A stretch of DNA of 64,000 nt from Ypsolopha sequella (Eukaryota > Arthropoda > Insecta > Lepidoptera > Ypsolophidae): contig OW203997.1 in NCBI GenBank assembly GCA_934047225.1, positions 3,520,417 to 3,584,416 on the forward strand. The letters are read 5' to 3'. Of the stretch, positions 1-12,140 are shown in pieces (the stretch's first letter is position 1; every line of letters starts with the position of its first letter). The translations under genes and the position numbers were made by a program. Under the pieces are notes generated by a model that was not told the origin of the DNA, did not search any database, and saw nothing but the letters and a program-made list of their open reading frames with translations.

Positions 1-51
1 AGGGCAAACTGAAACAGGTTAGAAAATTATTTAGTCGCTTGTCAAATGTGA

Positions 52-221
52 AACTGGGGCTCTACCGCGTAATTCTCATTTGTATCAACTTCAAGCAAAT
101 GCATGCGAAATTCAACGCGTGCAAAAGAGATGGCATGTTAGGCGGGCGTCGTCGCACGCACGTCAAATTTCAATCTCAAGTTGATGTTGATGAAAATGAG
201 AATTACGCGGTAGACCCGCTG
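52..221. mobile_element. MITE family A, copy 1
   Basis: A 170-bp element whose ends are inverted repeats of about 30 bp built on TCTACCGCGTAATTCTCATT. Four further copies lie at 7298, 41065, 44699 and 49291. The middle holds a GCGGGCGTCGTCGCACGCA segment. A short open frame crosses it but recurs only because the element recurs. The element has no coding capacity. I could not fix a target-site duplication. Confidence 0.85.
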
Positions 222-350
222 GAATATGTCAAATACGAGTAATAAAATTAGGAGTTTAAAAAATTTTCTGGGTAATTCCAAGCGAATCTAGAAACTTGAT
301 CTTAAATTACGAGTTTCAGAATAGCTCCCAATATGTCTATTCTAAAACTA

Positions 351-843
351 ACACCGCGTTCCGAATGACGACATAATGGATTTTATCGCGTCTACGGTCA
401 TTCCGAGTCAGTGTTAGCGCGATAACGATAGCCCTACAATGGTTGCTATGACGTCATGAACGACGCCATGTTGTGCTGTCATCATCTATGCTTTAGATCG
501 TTTGCACTGTGAGCAATCTATGAAAAGTGACAGCCGGCTGGCGGCAATTTTAAAAATAATTTATTCCAAGCATAATAGTTTATTATTAAACCATGATTCA
601 AAGATTCAAGTTAGAGGAAATCACCTCTTGAACCTAGTAAAGTAGGTATTCACGTAACGTAAAACAAATTCCTACAAATTCTGTCACTTTCAAGTGTCAA
701 CGTCCATGTCGCGTTCAAAAGCGATCCGAATGGATCATAAGTTTAAGCAGTGATGGACGCCATTGTCCATTCGGAATGACTTTATGGTCGTGAGAAGTTT
801 GATGGTAGTGTTGGCACTATTAGCATCATGCGGAACGCGGTGT
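351..843. mobile_element. MITE family B, copy 1 (complete)
   Basis: A 493-bp element with inverted ends ACACCGCGTTCCG / CGGAACGCGGTGT. It is the uninterrupted reference for two other copies that are split by later insertions: 19151-29459 and 25574-26452. It has no open frame of note. Confidence 0.85.
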
Positions 844-1069
844 ATATTGCAGTTTTTGAAGGTTTCGTGAAATAAAATTAGAAAATAGGTATGTCAGTGA
901 ATCATTTATTCATTTTTATACCTATATTTATCTACAAACAAGTATCTGGAGATATCGACCAGCGTATAACCAGTACGTAACCAACTACAGCTTGGCAAAA
1001 ACGAGTTTGACGCGGTGACAGGTGTCATTCAATATATTTTTAATGGCAAAATTACTGTCGATGTCAAAA

Positions 1070-1943
1070 ATGAAGGGACGCTTATACCACAAAATAACCA
1101 CTAACAGAATGCTCTCTCCATATAACTAGCGAAAACAGGCGCACGCACACATAGACGCGTACTTACGACGATCTCGAAGATATTCAGATGAATGTCAGTC
1201 AGGAGTGCACGCGCCCTGATTATTGTTTGGAGTGACGTATTTTGTTGTATAAAAAATCAGTAAAGCAAAATATATCGAAATTGTTGCGTATATGGTTGTT
1301 CGAATACAAAATTAAATAGGAGGGAATTGACTTTTTTTAAATTACCCGTCATTGCAGAAAGGTAAGAATAAAAATGATTTCCTATCTCTATTGTAGGTAA
1401 CTAATTTAATTTGTGTTTGCTTTGCTGTTGTATCGATTATTGTTAGTAAAAAAGTTAACAAAGCGCGAAAGTAGTAGCTACGAAATTGTCAGAATACCAA
1501 TCTACAATCTACTTCGAACGTGCCTTAACCGACGAAAGTACTTTCCAGTAACGGATTTATAGATTTAGTAATTAATTATAATAAATAAATACGTTTAACT
1601 AATATATAAACTCTTTTATTTAAATAACTCCCAACTCGATTTTTTTACTACAATGACAATAAAAAAACCGTATCAAAATCCGTCAAGTGGTTCTCAAGTT
1701 AAAACGGAACATACATACAGACAGACAAACATTCTGCAAATAGTAGTTTTGGCTTCAGTAAAACACTAAAAACCCATTTCAGTAAAAATTTTGAAAAAAT
1801 ATTAGTTCACAGAGTACGAAATTTTTACTTTATTATTAGTACATAGATGACAGCCCTAGCATTACGGTCGAGCGTAGGTAATTAAAATCAAGGTCACCCA
1901 GAGTAGGCCTTCTGTTAGTGGTTATTTCGTGCTTATACTTCAT
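1070..1943. mobile_element. TIR element, about 875 bp
   Basis: The outer ends are imperfect inverted repeats of about 40 bp. Both arms contain AAATAACCACTAACAGAA, and each end starts with ATGAAG. The AT-rich interior has no transposase frame, so this is a non-autonomous DNA transposon. Its family is unknown. Confidence 0.7.
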
Positions 1944-2818
1944 GAGATGTAAAATTATTAATATAATACATTATTTTTGTATTTTTTTTTGTGTAACCGT
2001 GAATACAGTAAGAACTTGTAGAGAAGGGTGGATTAAATGACGGAAAATATAAAACAAATTAAATAATCGAAAAACTAAACTTTGCGTGCAATGTATGTAC
2101 AGTCAACATCACAAAAGAACTAACAGTCGCACAGCGAAAGCCGCTACTACTTAGTATGAAATAAGGATGCAAAGCGTATAACGCTTCATGTGCTGTCGTC
2201 TGTACACATTCAGAAATGTTTAAAAATTTTGTAATCAATAATATATCAAAACCCTCATTTTTTTCCTGAGTCTTTTTTGCCAAGCGGTAAGTACAATATT
2301 TTTTAACAGCGTTGCTTAAGTATCACTAACTTCTACAAACATTATTTACAATTTGGTGTTGTGGATTGAATTTAAAGTCCAAATAGGATAATAATTCTTC
2401 TGAGAGGAAAGTAGATGAAAGTTAACTCTTTCACATCAACTTTAAACAAAGATATTAAGCTAAGCCTTTTTCAGAATTCTGAAAATAAATTGGTCCAAAG
2501 TAATTTCCCACACGATTCTACTAGTATGTACTAACAATTACATTAGATAATGGCACCGATAATGAGCTTTGGAACAATCTTAAATTTATGTAAACTTATA
2601 TTTATATTTTAATGTTACATGAAGTGACTGCATAAACAGGAATCGCCTTAAGTAAGAGGGCAGGCGGGGTTCCAATTATCGTCTTAGATATAGAGAAACA
2701 GTAAACTATACTCAATACATCATAGCTTGATTACAATGACAGTTCATCAGTTCATCGATTTACACGCACTAGAACTTAAAACCACAACGTTGGATTAAAA
2801 ACTGTAAAAATCAATGTA
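1944..2818. other. no recognisable gene
   Basis: AT-rich sequence. A 74-codon open frame on the minus strand (2059-2283) has no motif I recognise and no repeat copy in the window. I see no splice context that would make it an exon. Confidence 0.5.
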
Positions 2819-3411
2819 CAGTGCGCGCCAATCTTTTAGTCGCCTCTGAAGTTCGCAAGAATCGACGCATTAGCCGTTTACGGTGTCAGGGAGACGTTAC
2901 AGGGGCGAGGGCGCACACCCGCCTGCGTGCCGCACCACACCCCCCGCTCGCCATTTAGCAGGTGTCAACACTATGCGTTAGTGTTAGTGCTACGTCCGTA
3001 CATTACACACGCGAGCGTTGCATGAAAAGTACCTACGAGGAAAAAATTCTATGATTCGTTAAGTTTATCGTTGAATCTGTTTGTTACTGTTTTTGTTGCC
3101 TTTATTTATTTGTTGTTTTGTTGATTTAGTTTGTTAAATTTTATTGTTGTTGTTATGCCTCATGGACGTTATAGCGTTTTAAGGCAACAATGTAGGAAAA
3201 TGATGTTTATATTAATGCGTTTTATTTATATGGTTAAGATTGCACTAAAATAATAAATAAAAAATTAAATAGGTAGGTACAACAAGTACACATTCCCACT
3301 TATAGTAAACATTTAATAATCAACCGTTGATATTATTGTTTCCTTGACTGTACCTGCGCAAGCTTGCACTTGTAACTCATTCAGAGGCGACTAAACGAGT
3401 GGCGCGCACTG
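2819..3411. mobile_element. TA-flanked TIR element (Tc1/mariner-like MITE)
   Basis: Inverted ends CAGTGCGCGCCA sit directly inside TA dinucleotides (2817-2818 and 3412-3413). The arms extend through TTTAGTCGCCTCTGA. TA target sites are typical of the Tc1/mariner superfamily. The internal part near 2880-2960 is GC-rich, unlike its surroundings. The element at 63655-63822 has related ends (GATCGCGCCAAAC then TTTAGTCCCCTCT). Confidence 0.75.
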
Positions 3412-3947
3412 TACTGATGGGACCTGTCATTCTTATCAAGCTATAATGTATGGAGTATACTCAGACCTAATGAAAATTTAAGACGTAGCACTGTCAATGT
3501 TGACGTGACGCCGGTTTCGTAAACATGTGTGCCCTTAGTGAGTGAAAATTGACACATATTGACAGACTGCGCAATTTGTCTCAGTTTTTACTGTGCGGCA
3601 ACACTCACCAATGAATGTAACATGTGTGAGTTTCAAGACGTGTTTCACTTTTGGCCTGCTTCACCCGTTACATGGAGTAAACTACGTCTTGACATTTTAT
3701 TTGGTCTGAGCGAGTATAAAGCCCTGCATGTTGAGCTATTTCTGAAATAGACATACATTAAATGACACTTGACAAGTTCAAAAGCATATCTATAATGTCA
3801 CACAAACATAACACACTTAGTTTAGTTTAATTTTGTTTATGAATAAATATAACATTGTGGTAAATATTCGGATTATGTAATAATATTACAAGAAGCTCGT
3901 ACAAGAACCAAATATGTTACAATTATTGTTATTAATGTCACTTTTAA

Positions 3948-3970
3948 AGAGAGAGAGAGAGAGAGAGAGA
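3948..3970. repeat. (GA)n microsatellite
   Basis: About 11 perfect GA units in otherwise AT-rich DNA. Confidence 0.95.
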
Positions 3971-3971
3971 C

Positions 3972-5926
3972 AAGTATATAAATATTGCTAACATAAGCCG
4001 TGCAAATAAAGCAAATTTTATTATGTGTTGATCGGTAGCTTATGTATGTTATGTAGTAAATACGAGTAAATTATGTTTGTTCAAGTTCTTATGTAATTTT
4101 ATGTCCATGTTTTTTGTGTATAATTAATACATTGCTCTAAATTAAAACCTCTTGAATCCTGACAAGTATTTATAAATACTAATCATAAAAAAAGATTGTT
4201 TTCAAAGATTAATCTTAGATACTAAATGAAATAAATATGATAACAATATTAATGCGACATCAATTATTGCAAAATTATCTAATAATAATAAAAAATAACA
4301 ACATATTTGGGTCAACCAACTCTATTTTGTCCACACTTTTTGGGTCTTTATAGCACAATTCAGCCAAATTTTGATTTATTCTTACTAAAAATATTATTGT
4401 TTCCTAATTAGATCATACTGCAACGTTGAATGCAGTTTACAGATATATATTCAAGTTTTTTTTTTTATAATTTAAATCTAAATTATGATTGTCCACGTGA
4501 TAAAACGGACCCTGATTTAGTGAAAAAAAGTGTTGAATCTCTTTGCTCAAAATTATGAAATTTTGTCGCGGAAGCGTCTTTACTCGCCCAGAAGAAGGCA
4601 GTCTGAATCTGCAGAAACTGGTCGGCTATCCCGATCAAAAATAGTCATTGAGGTCAGCCGTTTTGCAATAATCATGTTTTATGCTCAAGTTTCATTAAAT
4701 TCGATAATTTGTAATAATTATTTGATTTAAACTGTATTTGATTACTAGATGCTGTATTATTTATATAAATGTATATTATGTTATCTAGTGAAAGCTGAAA
4801 ATCGTCTGTAAATACCGTCACACTACTTTTTCAAATTGACGAAATATAGTAAAATTGTCTATTCGTTTCCCAAAGGCCAATGGCGTAGTTATTTTTTCTC
4901 CACTTATGATAATGATGATCGCACAAATTTTCGTCTTTTTCCAGATAGAAATACAGTCCAATTTAAAAGCTAAAGCTTAGCAAAAAAAATTTAATACCAA
5001 TTCACATTTTAACATTTAGCATTAATTAAGACCTTTAACGAGCGAGCGAAGTTCTCTGAGTCTATTTGAACAATCCGGCGTTTGTATGTATGTATGTTTG
5101 TCCGACGATAACTCGAGTATTGTTGATCGGAACGTCATGAAATTTGGTAGGCGAGTAAATGAGACGAAAACAATTTTTAAGTTCGAACATGTTATTTTTT
5201 TCTTTGTTTTCTTTTTCACCCAAAAGTTGCCTGGAAGATATTGCTATTAGCAATAAGTGCCGCCTTTGTACACTGTAAAATATTTAATGTTTTTGTGTAA
5301 ATGTACATTAAGTGTAATAAATAAAATAAATGAGCCAAATCGGTGAAAGGGTTGCCGAGATATGGGGGGGAGTCCGCGAGTACACAGTTTGGGGCGAACT
5401 ACTACTTGGAATTATTTTCCTTGCAGAAAAAATTAAGACGAAACAAGTTGATTGTCCCATTTAATAAACTTTGCAATTAACGCAGAAAAACACAACGTAG
5501 CATAACAAGATAATATAGAAAACGCTTAAAGATAATAATACTAGAATATCTATTCGAAAATAATACAGATTAGACTGAAATTCGATTTCACCACAAAATT
5601 CAAGTCATGAATAACTTTAAAAAAGGAATTTAACTAATTTTTACTTGTACCAATTATGAAAGAATCATCTGCAAATATTTTTTTTTATATTTTATAAATT
5701 TATATTTATCTTACACAGAACAATAATTTATAATAATGGGGTTTCTCTAATACTATCAAAAACATCTTTACAAACATCAAAACTATTTACTATTCAAAAT
5801 CAATATTTTGTAAATAAAACATTAAAGCTGTTATTTCAACAATTCAAAAAGCACTGTCAAAGTATCTAAAAAGAAAAAACATACTATTATTATAATATTA
5901 TTAAAACTCGCGTGAGCTGACATACT
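3972..5926. other. no recognisable gene; one dispersed-repeat scrap
   Basis: AT-rich spacer. Around 5028-5160 there is a segment with the wording typical of degenerate lepidopteran repeats (GAGCGAGCGAAG, then TATGTATGTATG, then ATAACTCGAG). Nothing else is assignable. Confidence 0.4.
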
Positions 5927-6177
5927 AAATTATTATTACATACGGCTTGAACACTCACGTGTGATTGTTGTTGACTATATGCCAACCGTTTCACCGATAC
6001 AATTTCGGCATTATCAAGGCGAGTGTCGTTCTTAGGACGACGACGCGGCGTTCACCGTCGTTGTCAAACGGGCACTGGCAGCCGCCTTGATAATGCCGAA
6101 ATTGTATCGGTGAAACGGTTGGCATATAGTCAACAACAATCACACGTGAGTGTTCAAGCCGTATGTAATAATAATTT
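5927..6177. mobile_element. foldback element with perfect 95-bp arms
   Basis: The left arm 5927-6021 and right arm 6083-6177 are exact reverse complements over 95 bases as I read them, around a 61-base GC-rich loop. The element is bounded by the direct repeat CATACT (5921-5926 and 6178-6183), which looks like a 6-bp target-site duplication. Transcription would give a long perfect hairpin. No other copy is in the window. Confidence 0.85.
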
Positions 6178-6288
6178 CATACTATTATTTATTATTCATC
6201 TACTAAATTGTGTATGACTAGTAGAGTACCTTATTCTACAATTTAATTGTAATTGTTACATTTCTATAAAGTTTTTTAATTATATTTA

Positions 6289-6765
6289 GGTTGCGTTCCT
6301 AAACGCCGCGGGTAAAGGTAAAACTTAACTGTCACCCGTTCCACAACTATCAGAGTTAAAACGAACAGCTCGAAATCCTTGTAAGAAATGTAAAATTCAC
6401 TTTGACAGTTAAATTTTACTTTTACCCCCAAAGATTTGAAAAGTTTAGATCAGCCCTGGCACCTAAAATCTATTGCATTGTTTTTGAATACGTGCGTTAA
6501 CATAATGCCGACGCGCGCACACTTATGAGTGCGCAATCTGTCTACCTACGGTCAGCAAACTGATCAGACTACTAAAATTGTTCAAATGATTAACTTTAAG
6601 TGCACTTAAGGCGTCCAACTATCACTGTGTTCAGATGAGCACTGATTCCAAACGTCTGAGCGTCACCCATTTGAAGGTGGAAATATTTTGGTGCTGTCAT
6701 AGTACCGTAAGGGCTTATCTTTACTTTTGAAATCTTTGTTTACCCCGGCGTTTAGGAACGTTACC
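6289..6765. mobile_element. TIR element with TTA duplication (Harbinger-like MITE)
   Basis: The ends GGTTGCGTTCCTAAACGCCG and GGTAACGTTCCTAAACGCCG are inverted relative to each other and flanked by TTA on both sides. A 3-bp TTA target duplication fits the PIF/Harbinger superfamily. It is 477 bp with no transposase frame. Confidence 0.7.
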
Positions 6766-6951
6766 TTAATAAGCACTTCTTTTGTTTCTGTTTAATGTTT
6801 TAACTTTTATATTTTTTTAATAGAGCGGCAATTTCAACTAATATAGATTTAACTCTTTTAAAGAAATCCAGAGTAAAATCTTCGTTTTTTACCAAATAAA
6901 AACCAGACATTATTCAAGTGTCAATAGGCATGATGACTAAAAAATTCTAAT

Positions 6952-7200
6952 TAGTCCGTCAGTTACATTATCAGAAAATATTGGACACGTACTTTGTCTT
7001 TTGTCAATTAAACAAAAAATTATGAAGATATAACTCGCTAAGTTCCGCGTGACGTCACGCCTAAGTATACTTTTTACCTAGGCGTGACATCACCAGCCCC
7101 TACTCCCAAACTTTGACGCGCTTTATCTGTCATTTTTTGTTTGATTGACAAAAGAAAAAATACGTGTCCAATATTTTTTGACAATCTAAATGACGGACTA
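6952..7200. mobile_element. MITE with about 75-bp inverted arms
   Basis: Both ends read TAGTCCGTCA going inward and continue as imperfect inverted repeats that share ATATTGGACACGTA and TCTTTTGTCAA. The central 100 bp contains two GCGTGAC(G/A)TCAC-like blocks. It is a non-autonomous DNA transposon of uncertain superfamily. Confidence 0.75.
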
Positions 7201-7297
7201 AATAGAATAATATTTTGTTTACCCTGTCATCTCCCCTATTGGCCAGTCAAACACTGGTATACCTCTTTTAACAGTGACAGGTACTGTACTCATCAGA

Positions 7298-7467
7298 AAC
7301 TGGGGCTCTACCGCGTAATTCTCATTTGTATCAACTTCAAGCAAATGGATGCGAAATTCAACGCGTGCAAAAGAGATGGCATGTTAGGCGGGCGTCGTCG
7401 CACGCACGACAAATTTCAATCTCAAGTTGATGTTGATGAAAATGAGAATTACGCGGTAGACCCACTG
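7298..7467. mobile_element. MITE family A, copy 2
   Basis: Nearly identical to the copy at 52-221. A 153-codon open frame running through it is an accident of the repeat joined to flanking sequence. Confidence 0.85.
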
Positions 7468-8103
7468 ATATTTAACTATGTCTTATTTGTATCCTACTTC
7501 AATTTGGTCATTCGAGGTTATTTTTATTATAATTTAGTATTGATTTGGCAAAAATTAATCAAGAAGTACTTTATATGGTTTACACATTTTGGAACGGACT
7601 AACATACAAATCAATGAACCATACTCCGGTAACAAATGTTAATGCTATATATACAAATTCTTTATTAGAAAAGAGTTCTATCATCAGGCATCATCTTATA
7701 TCTTACAAAATACCTGACATTATATTTAAATTCCTAAACAAAACTTCAACATATTATCTAACCATTCTTTGATCCAGTCAGTCAGTCGCACCAATTTAAA
7801 GATTTGAAAATGCCGCCTCGATCGTAAGAGCAAGAGAAAGGTATTCTTTACAGTACAGCGTGACCTAAGCCCGCACTTAAGGCTGCATATAAAGTCGATT
7901 GAGCACCTCATTTTGCATCAATTAGAACTGAACTTTGTGACGTTTCCTTTTAGTTTAAATGAAACAGCGTGGCCTCAGCCGTGGCTGTTTCGACCACCAA
8001 GAAACACGCGCTCACGAAATACTGCGTTTTTATTTATTAACTCGGCTTCTAGATTAAATTATTAAAATATTTACGGGTTTATTGTTTACTTATTTTTTAC
8101 AAA
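7468..8103. other. no recognisable gene
   Basis: AT-rich spacer. Short open frames here lack domain signals. 7780-7990 is less AT-rich, but I recognise nothing in it. Confidence 0.4.
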
Positions 8104-8445
8104 ATTTATACTTGCGATTGTCGGCACTTGGTGAAACTTGAAACACATCTTGAATTAAAAACACTTTTACATTATAGTTTGACTTAATTTATGTTAACTC
8201 GCAACCGGTTTCGGATTTTACTCTATTTTCAAGGGAAGATGTTAATTAAAATATTTCACTGACTCCAGGCACTAGCTCTGAGCAACGTAAACAATGATAA
8301 TGTTGACAGAAAATAGAATTAAGTAGGTAGGTCGAAAATGTATCAGTGATGTCATGCGGTAAAATTACCCGAAACCGGTTGGGAGTTAACATAAATAAAG
8401 TGAAACTATAATGTACAAGTGCTATAATTCAAGAAACATTTATTT
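8104..8445. repeat. dispersed repeat F, full-length-like copy
   Basis: It shares its ends with the shorter insertion at 13755-13863 and contains inverted segments with AACCGGTTTCGG and TTTATGTTAAC. The left part carries TTGTCGGCACTTGGTG, also present in the other copy. Class unknown: the short copy has 14-bp flanking repeats, which would suit retroposition. Confidence 0.55.
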
Positions 8446-8579
8446 TAATACAAATTGCGAAGCCAATACAATCGCACCGGTTTCGTCGCAGGCACAAAAT
8501 TGAAAACATGTGTCAGGAAAAACGAAATTTTGGCAATACTGTGAAGGTTTCCAAACACATTATTGTTTAAAACTAACCT

Positions 8580-9320
8580 AGAATACATTTTTAATGCTCC
8601 ATCAGTGTAATTTTTTTGACTATATCTAAAACCTTAAACCTTCGGCTATATTTTTGGTGAAAAGCTGTTAATTTTAAGTTTTTTAGGGGTTTCTTGTTAG
8701 ATATGATTAAAACTTCCCTGTTTTAGTCCCTGTTTGGCATACATCTAGATAATGTCAATGGGCCCAGCCTAAAATGTTATAAAAACATTCCAGTTTGATT
8801 TTTGTATGGAGATTTGCGCTTGATGGCTGTACTTAATAGATATTTTTAATTATTAAGAGGCGTCGTCACAAATACTCCATACAAATGCTGTCACTACATT
8901 GTGGGGTGTCTATTGAATGTTATTATAATATTTTAGGCTGAGTCTATTATCATTATCTAGATCTATGTTTAAGTCGAACTAAAAACCGTGAAATTTGAGT
9001 AATATCCTAACAACAAACCCCTAAAATAAGTAAATTTAACGGTTTTTTTACCAAAAGTGTAGCCGCATGTGTTTTTATTGTTTAAGATAAAATCAAAAAT
9101 TTAATACGGGTCAAACATCGACAATGTTAATAATAACCAAATATAATGTTCGAAAACGTCCAGTCTTGCCAAAATGTGGTTTCTCCTGAAACAAGTTTTC
9201 AATAATTCATGGAGCATACACCTTATAGCGAAATGAAACAGCATGACATTTGGCCACGCCCACAACTGAGTTGGTCGCGTCATGATGACCATCCTTAAGA
9301 TTAGCGGGTTTTGGTCACAC
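8580..9320. mobile_element. foldback repeat G, copy 1
   Basis: 8620-9060 folds on itself: TTTAGGGGTTTCTTGTTAG is mirrored by CTAACAACAAACCCCTAAA, and TTATCTAGATC-type blocks also pair. The right half, and about 200 bp beyond it (CATTTGGCCACGCCCACAAC), recur at 13478-14013. It has no coding potential. Confidence 0.6.
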
Positions 9321-9579
9321 AAGCTATAAAATAGTATACGTTACACATTACTTAAGTCCATTATTGAACTCACAACCCAAGCCATGTAATAATGGACTAC
9401 TTAAGTCATTATATTATTTATCAAAGACGCCATTTTCAAAACCATTTCTAACCAACAGCGCTTATTCCTCGAAGGTATGACAGTTCTGGAGGATCGGCAA
9501 GTATGTACTATGTACTTTGTTCCCAAATAGACCTAAGGGCCAAAAGCCGGGTTTTAAAAACTACTTATTTATTTATTTA

Positions 9580-9966
9580 GGTTAAACGTCAGTCGCTTAG
9601 CGCAAAGTGCGTAACTTAACTTTGTATTTCTTGTTTAGAAGATAAAAATTGAAAAACTTTTTGGTATGTGCCATTTGACGCCAATTGTTCAGTATTAGTG
9701 AGGTTTATAAAGCAAGAGTTTGAAATTTAATGCACAATTTATCATGATCTTATCCAAACAATGTTAAAACAGCATTTTAAGTTGGTTTTGAGAAGATCAT
9801 GACTAATTGTGTAAAAAAATTTAAACTCTTGCTTTATAAACCTCACTAATACTGAACTATTGGCGTCTAATGGCACAAATCAAAAAGCTTTTCAATTTTA
9901 AACTTCTAAACAAGGACAACAAAGTTATGTTATGCACTTTGCGCTAAGCGACTGACGTTTAAACTT
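9580..9966. mobile_element. MITE family C, copy 1 (foldback)
   Basis: A 387-bp near-palindrome. The ends share TAAACGTCAGTCGCTTAG, and AGTATTAGTGAGGTTTATAA is mirrored in the opposite arm. A second copy at 43417-44216 is interrupted by a TTAA element. Confidence 0.85.
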
Positions 9967-10794
9967 AACAATTAATAATCTTTGTACAAGTGGTTATTAA
10001 ATCAATTGTAGAAAATCTTTCAACTTTGATTTATTATTTATATTTATTGGTGTAGTGCATCAATAATTTAAGTATGTTTTATTTATGATGAAAAAAACAA
10101 CAAATACTAAATTTTAAAAGAATACCTGCCTGTGGTGGTCTGAACTACGATCTACACTAACATATCTTTTATTATTGGCCGCGTGAGCGCTGGTTTTCAC
10201 AAGTCAGTGATTTCACCGAAAAATTTACCAAACTATGGAACCGAAAAAACACGACACACATGTGTGGAGAAGGGAAGCCATCACTCCAGAAGTTGCCTTC
10301 GTGCCTATTCTGAAGACAAACCTTTACAGCATCTTAACTTACAATATTTATTACCTTTTTAAATTTTTGGATGAGGCTGTGCCTTCAGCATAAGCTCCAT
10401 TGTACTTAAAATACTATATATATATGGGGTTCCAGTTTTTCATGAGGTAATGGAACCCTAAAACAGAGAACAATCGGTAGATATCACGATATATTTAGAC
10501 AACTTTGTGTTAGTAACAAACCTTGTCTTGTAGTTGACACGTTCCTCGATCCGAACACCTAATGCAGAAAGTTGCTGAGGCTGGAAAGACTAGTACAGCA
10601 AGCCGTGGTCAGGTGGGTTTTACCACCCACCACTTTAGGGAAGCAAGTTCAATCTCCTGCGGACGCAAAAAAAAACTATCCTTAATTTTTTGAAATAAAG
10701 AAAATGAATTTACAAAAAAAATTAAGATACTTAAAATTAACAAGGCAAAAAGGAGTTCGTAAGTAGAGAGTAATCTATAAAGACGAGTGGTACG
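9967..10794. other. spacer; possible SINE scrap near 10.6 kb
   Basis: Mostly AT-rich with no gene. 10596-10675 shows a weak tRNA-like layout: an A-box-like TGGTCAGGTGG, then AGTTCAATCTCC about 30 bases on, followed by an A-run. That could be an old SINE head, but the B-box match is imperfect. Confidence 0.3.
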
Positions 10795-11236
10795 TATTTG
10801 TCGTGTCGCCGCCGGAGGGGACGCGGGTGTTGCAGCAGAGAGAACCGCTCGAAAGTATATATGTACAGTTTAGTAACTTACTCAACCACCCAGCAACAAT
10901 CGGCTCTGTGGTCGGGTCGGGTCGTGTCGTGTCGTTCACTTGTCGCAGTCGACAAGTCGCACGTCGTCGTCGTGTCGCCGCTGGAAGGGACACGGGTGTT
11001 GCAGCAGAGAACCGCTCGAAAGTATGTGTGTATAGTATAGTAACTTACTCAACCACCCAGCAACAATCGGCGCCGTGGTCGGGTCGTGTCGTGTCGTTCA
11101 CTTGTCGCAGTCGACAAGTCGCACGTCGTCGTCGTGTCGCCGCCGGAGGGGACGCGGGTGTTGCAGCAGAGAGAAACGCTCGGAAGACTGCCCGCTCTGC
11201 TTCCGGCCGAGCGCGTTACGGAGGTGGCTTTCTCCT
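10795..11236. repeat. GC-rich tandem array, about 2.7 copies, 162-169 bp
   Basis: The phrase TCGTGTCGCCG recurs at 10801, 10970 and 11132, giving periods of 169 and 162 bp. Each unit carries GGTGTTGCAGCAGAGA, CTTACTCAACCACCCAGCAA and CACTTGTCGCAGTCGACAAG. The array is strikingly GC- and CpG-rich in AT-rich surroundings. The rightmost copy overlaps a possible minus-strand exon (11102-11234). The middle copy lacks 2 bases that the other two have. Confidence 0.9.
11102..11234 (-). CDS. possible further exon of the unnamed gene
   Basis: A minus-strand candidate exon. It begins after a good acceptor (ATATTTCAG at the high end) and ends at AA|GTGAAC. The unnamed gene's exon at 16891-16999 stops after the first base of a codon. 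In the phase this requires, the candidate reads without a stop across all 133 bases, with segments such as HLRNALGRKQSGQSSERF. The composition is protein-like, but no family is recognised. A second frame is also open, and the segment is the end unit of a tandem array. It could therefore be noncoding GC-rich repeat. Confidence 0.35.
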
Positions 11237-11344
11237 GAAATATGTATATAAATATACATAGCATTATTATTTATTTACTAGCTTTAATTTAGATTACAAA
11301 AAATACAGAAAAAAACATTGTAACAACATTATATTCTACACACA

Positions 11345-11645
11345 ATCTCATTGCAAAGCAAAGAAGGAAAGGAGCAACGGCCTCCTCCATTCTGTACCAT
11401 TCTTGTTTTTCGAACGTTATCTCCAGTCTATCGCGCCATCTAGTTCTTGGCCTTCCCTTACTTCGTTACTAGGTCTCTGGGGGCAAAATTAAGTTACATA
11501 ACTGGTCCATCTATTATCTTTTTGCCTCATTACACGCCCTGCCCATTCCCATTTTAACGTATCACATCTAATAAGCCCTACTTCTTTTTTGATTCCAAGT
11601 TGGATATCTTATCCAGCAGTCTTTTTCCGAGCATGCTTCTCTCCA
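11345..11645 (-). pseudogene. non-LTR retrotransposon RT remnant, minus strand
   Basis: The reverse complement translates in pieces, with stops and shifts, to a late reverse-transcriptase pattern: a KWEWAGRVMRQKDNRW-like stretch, then a GRP-type linker. This is the '(W/F)AGHxxR' region near the C-terminus of RTE-like elements. It is degenerate and fragmentary. Confidence 0.6.
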
Positions 11646-11685
11646 TTATTACGTAGTATTATACAAATCTACATAAGTACATAAT

Positions 11686-12140
11686 AGTAGTTTATGCTAC
11701 AAGGGCGAAAAGGAATAAATTACGAGGACGATTTAAAACACGAGCGGAGTGTTTTAAACGTAACCGAGTAATTTGTTGCTCTTACGCCCGTGTATCGTAC
11801 TACGTTTTTCAATGCATAGTGTGAGGAAATAAAACAAATATAATCTTGTGAACTTTAAATTATAATTGTCTCAAAAGGACTGTATCCAGAGCCGTTAAAC
11901 AGTGGAAAAAAAAGTATAACATTTATGGTACATATGGAAAGGCTGCAGGTTAGCTAACCATTGTAAATAAATTAAAAAAATAATAATAATAAAGCCCTAG
12001 GGCAAAATAGTCGACTTTCTGTTCGGTTTTGATGCATAAAAAGTGGGCCTTTACGAGCACATGCACTGAAAAATATTTAGTATAGCACACTGTGCGTAAA
12101 ATGACCGCTTTACGCACGCTGCGCGTGCGTAAAGTCGGCA
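11686..12140 (+). repeat. dispersed repeat L, copy 1
   Basis: It shares long blocks with 45430-45833 and 48484-48716, which lie in the opposite orientation: TAGTTTATGCTACAAGGGCG, AAATTACGAGGACGATTTAA, and ACGGCTCTGGATACA read as its complement. Its right end contains a strong hairpin (CTTTACGCACGC/GCGTGCGTAAAG). Open frames inside it are not genes. Confidence 0.75.

Noticed and set aside
7141..7602. 153-codon open frame on the plus strand
   Set aside because: It runs through MITE family A; the same peptide segment appears wherever that MITE occurs, and the rest has no domain or splice context.
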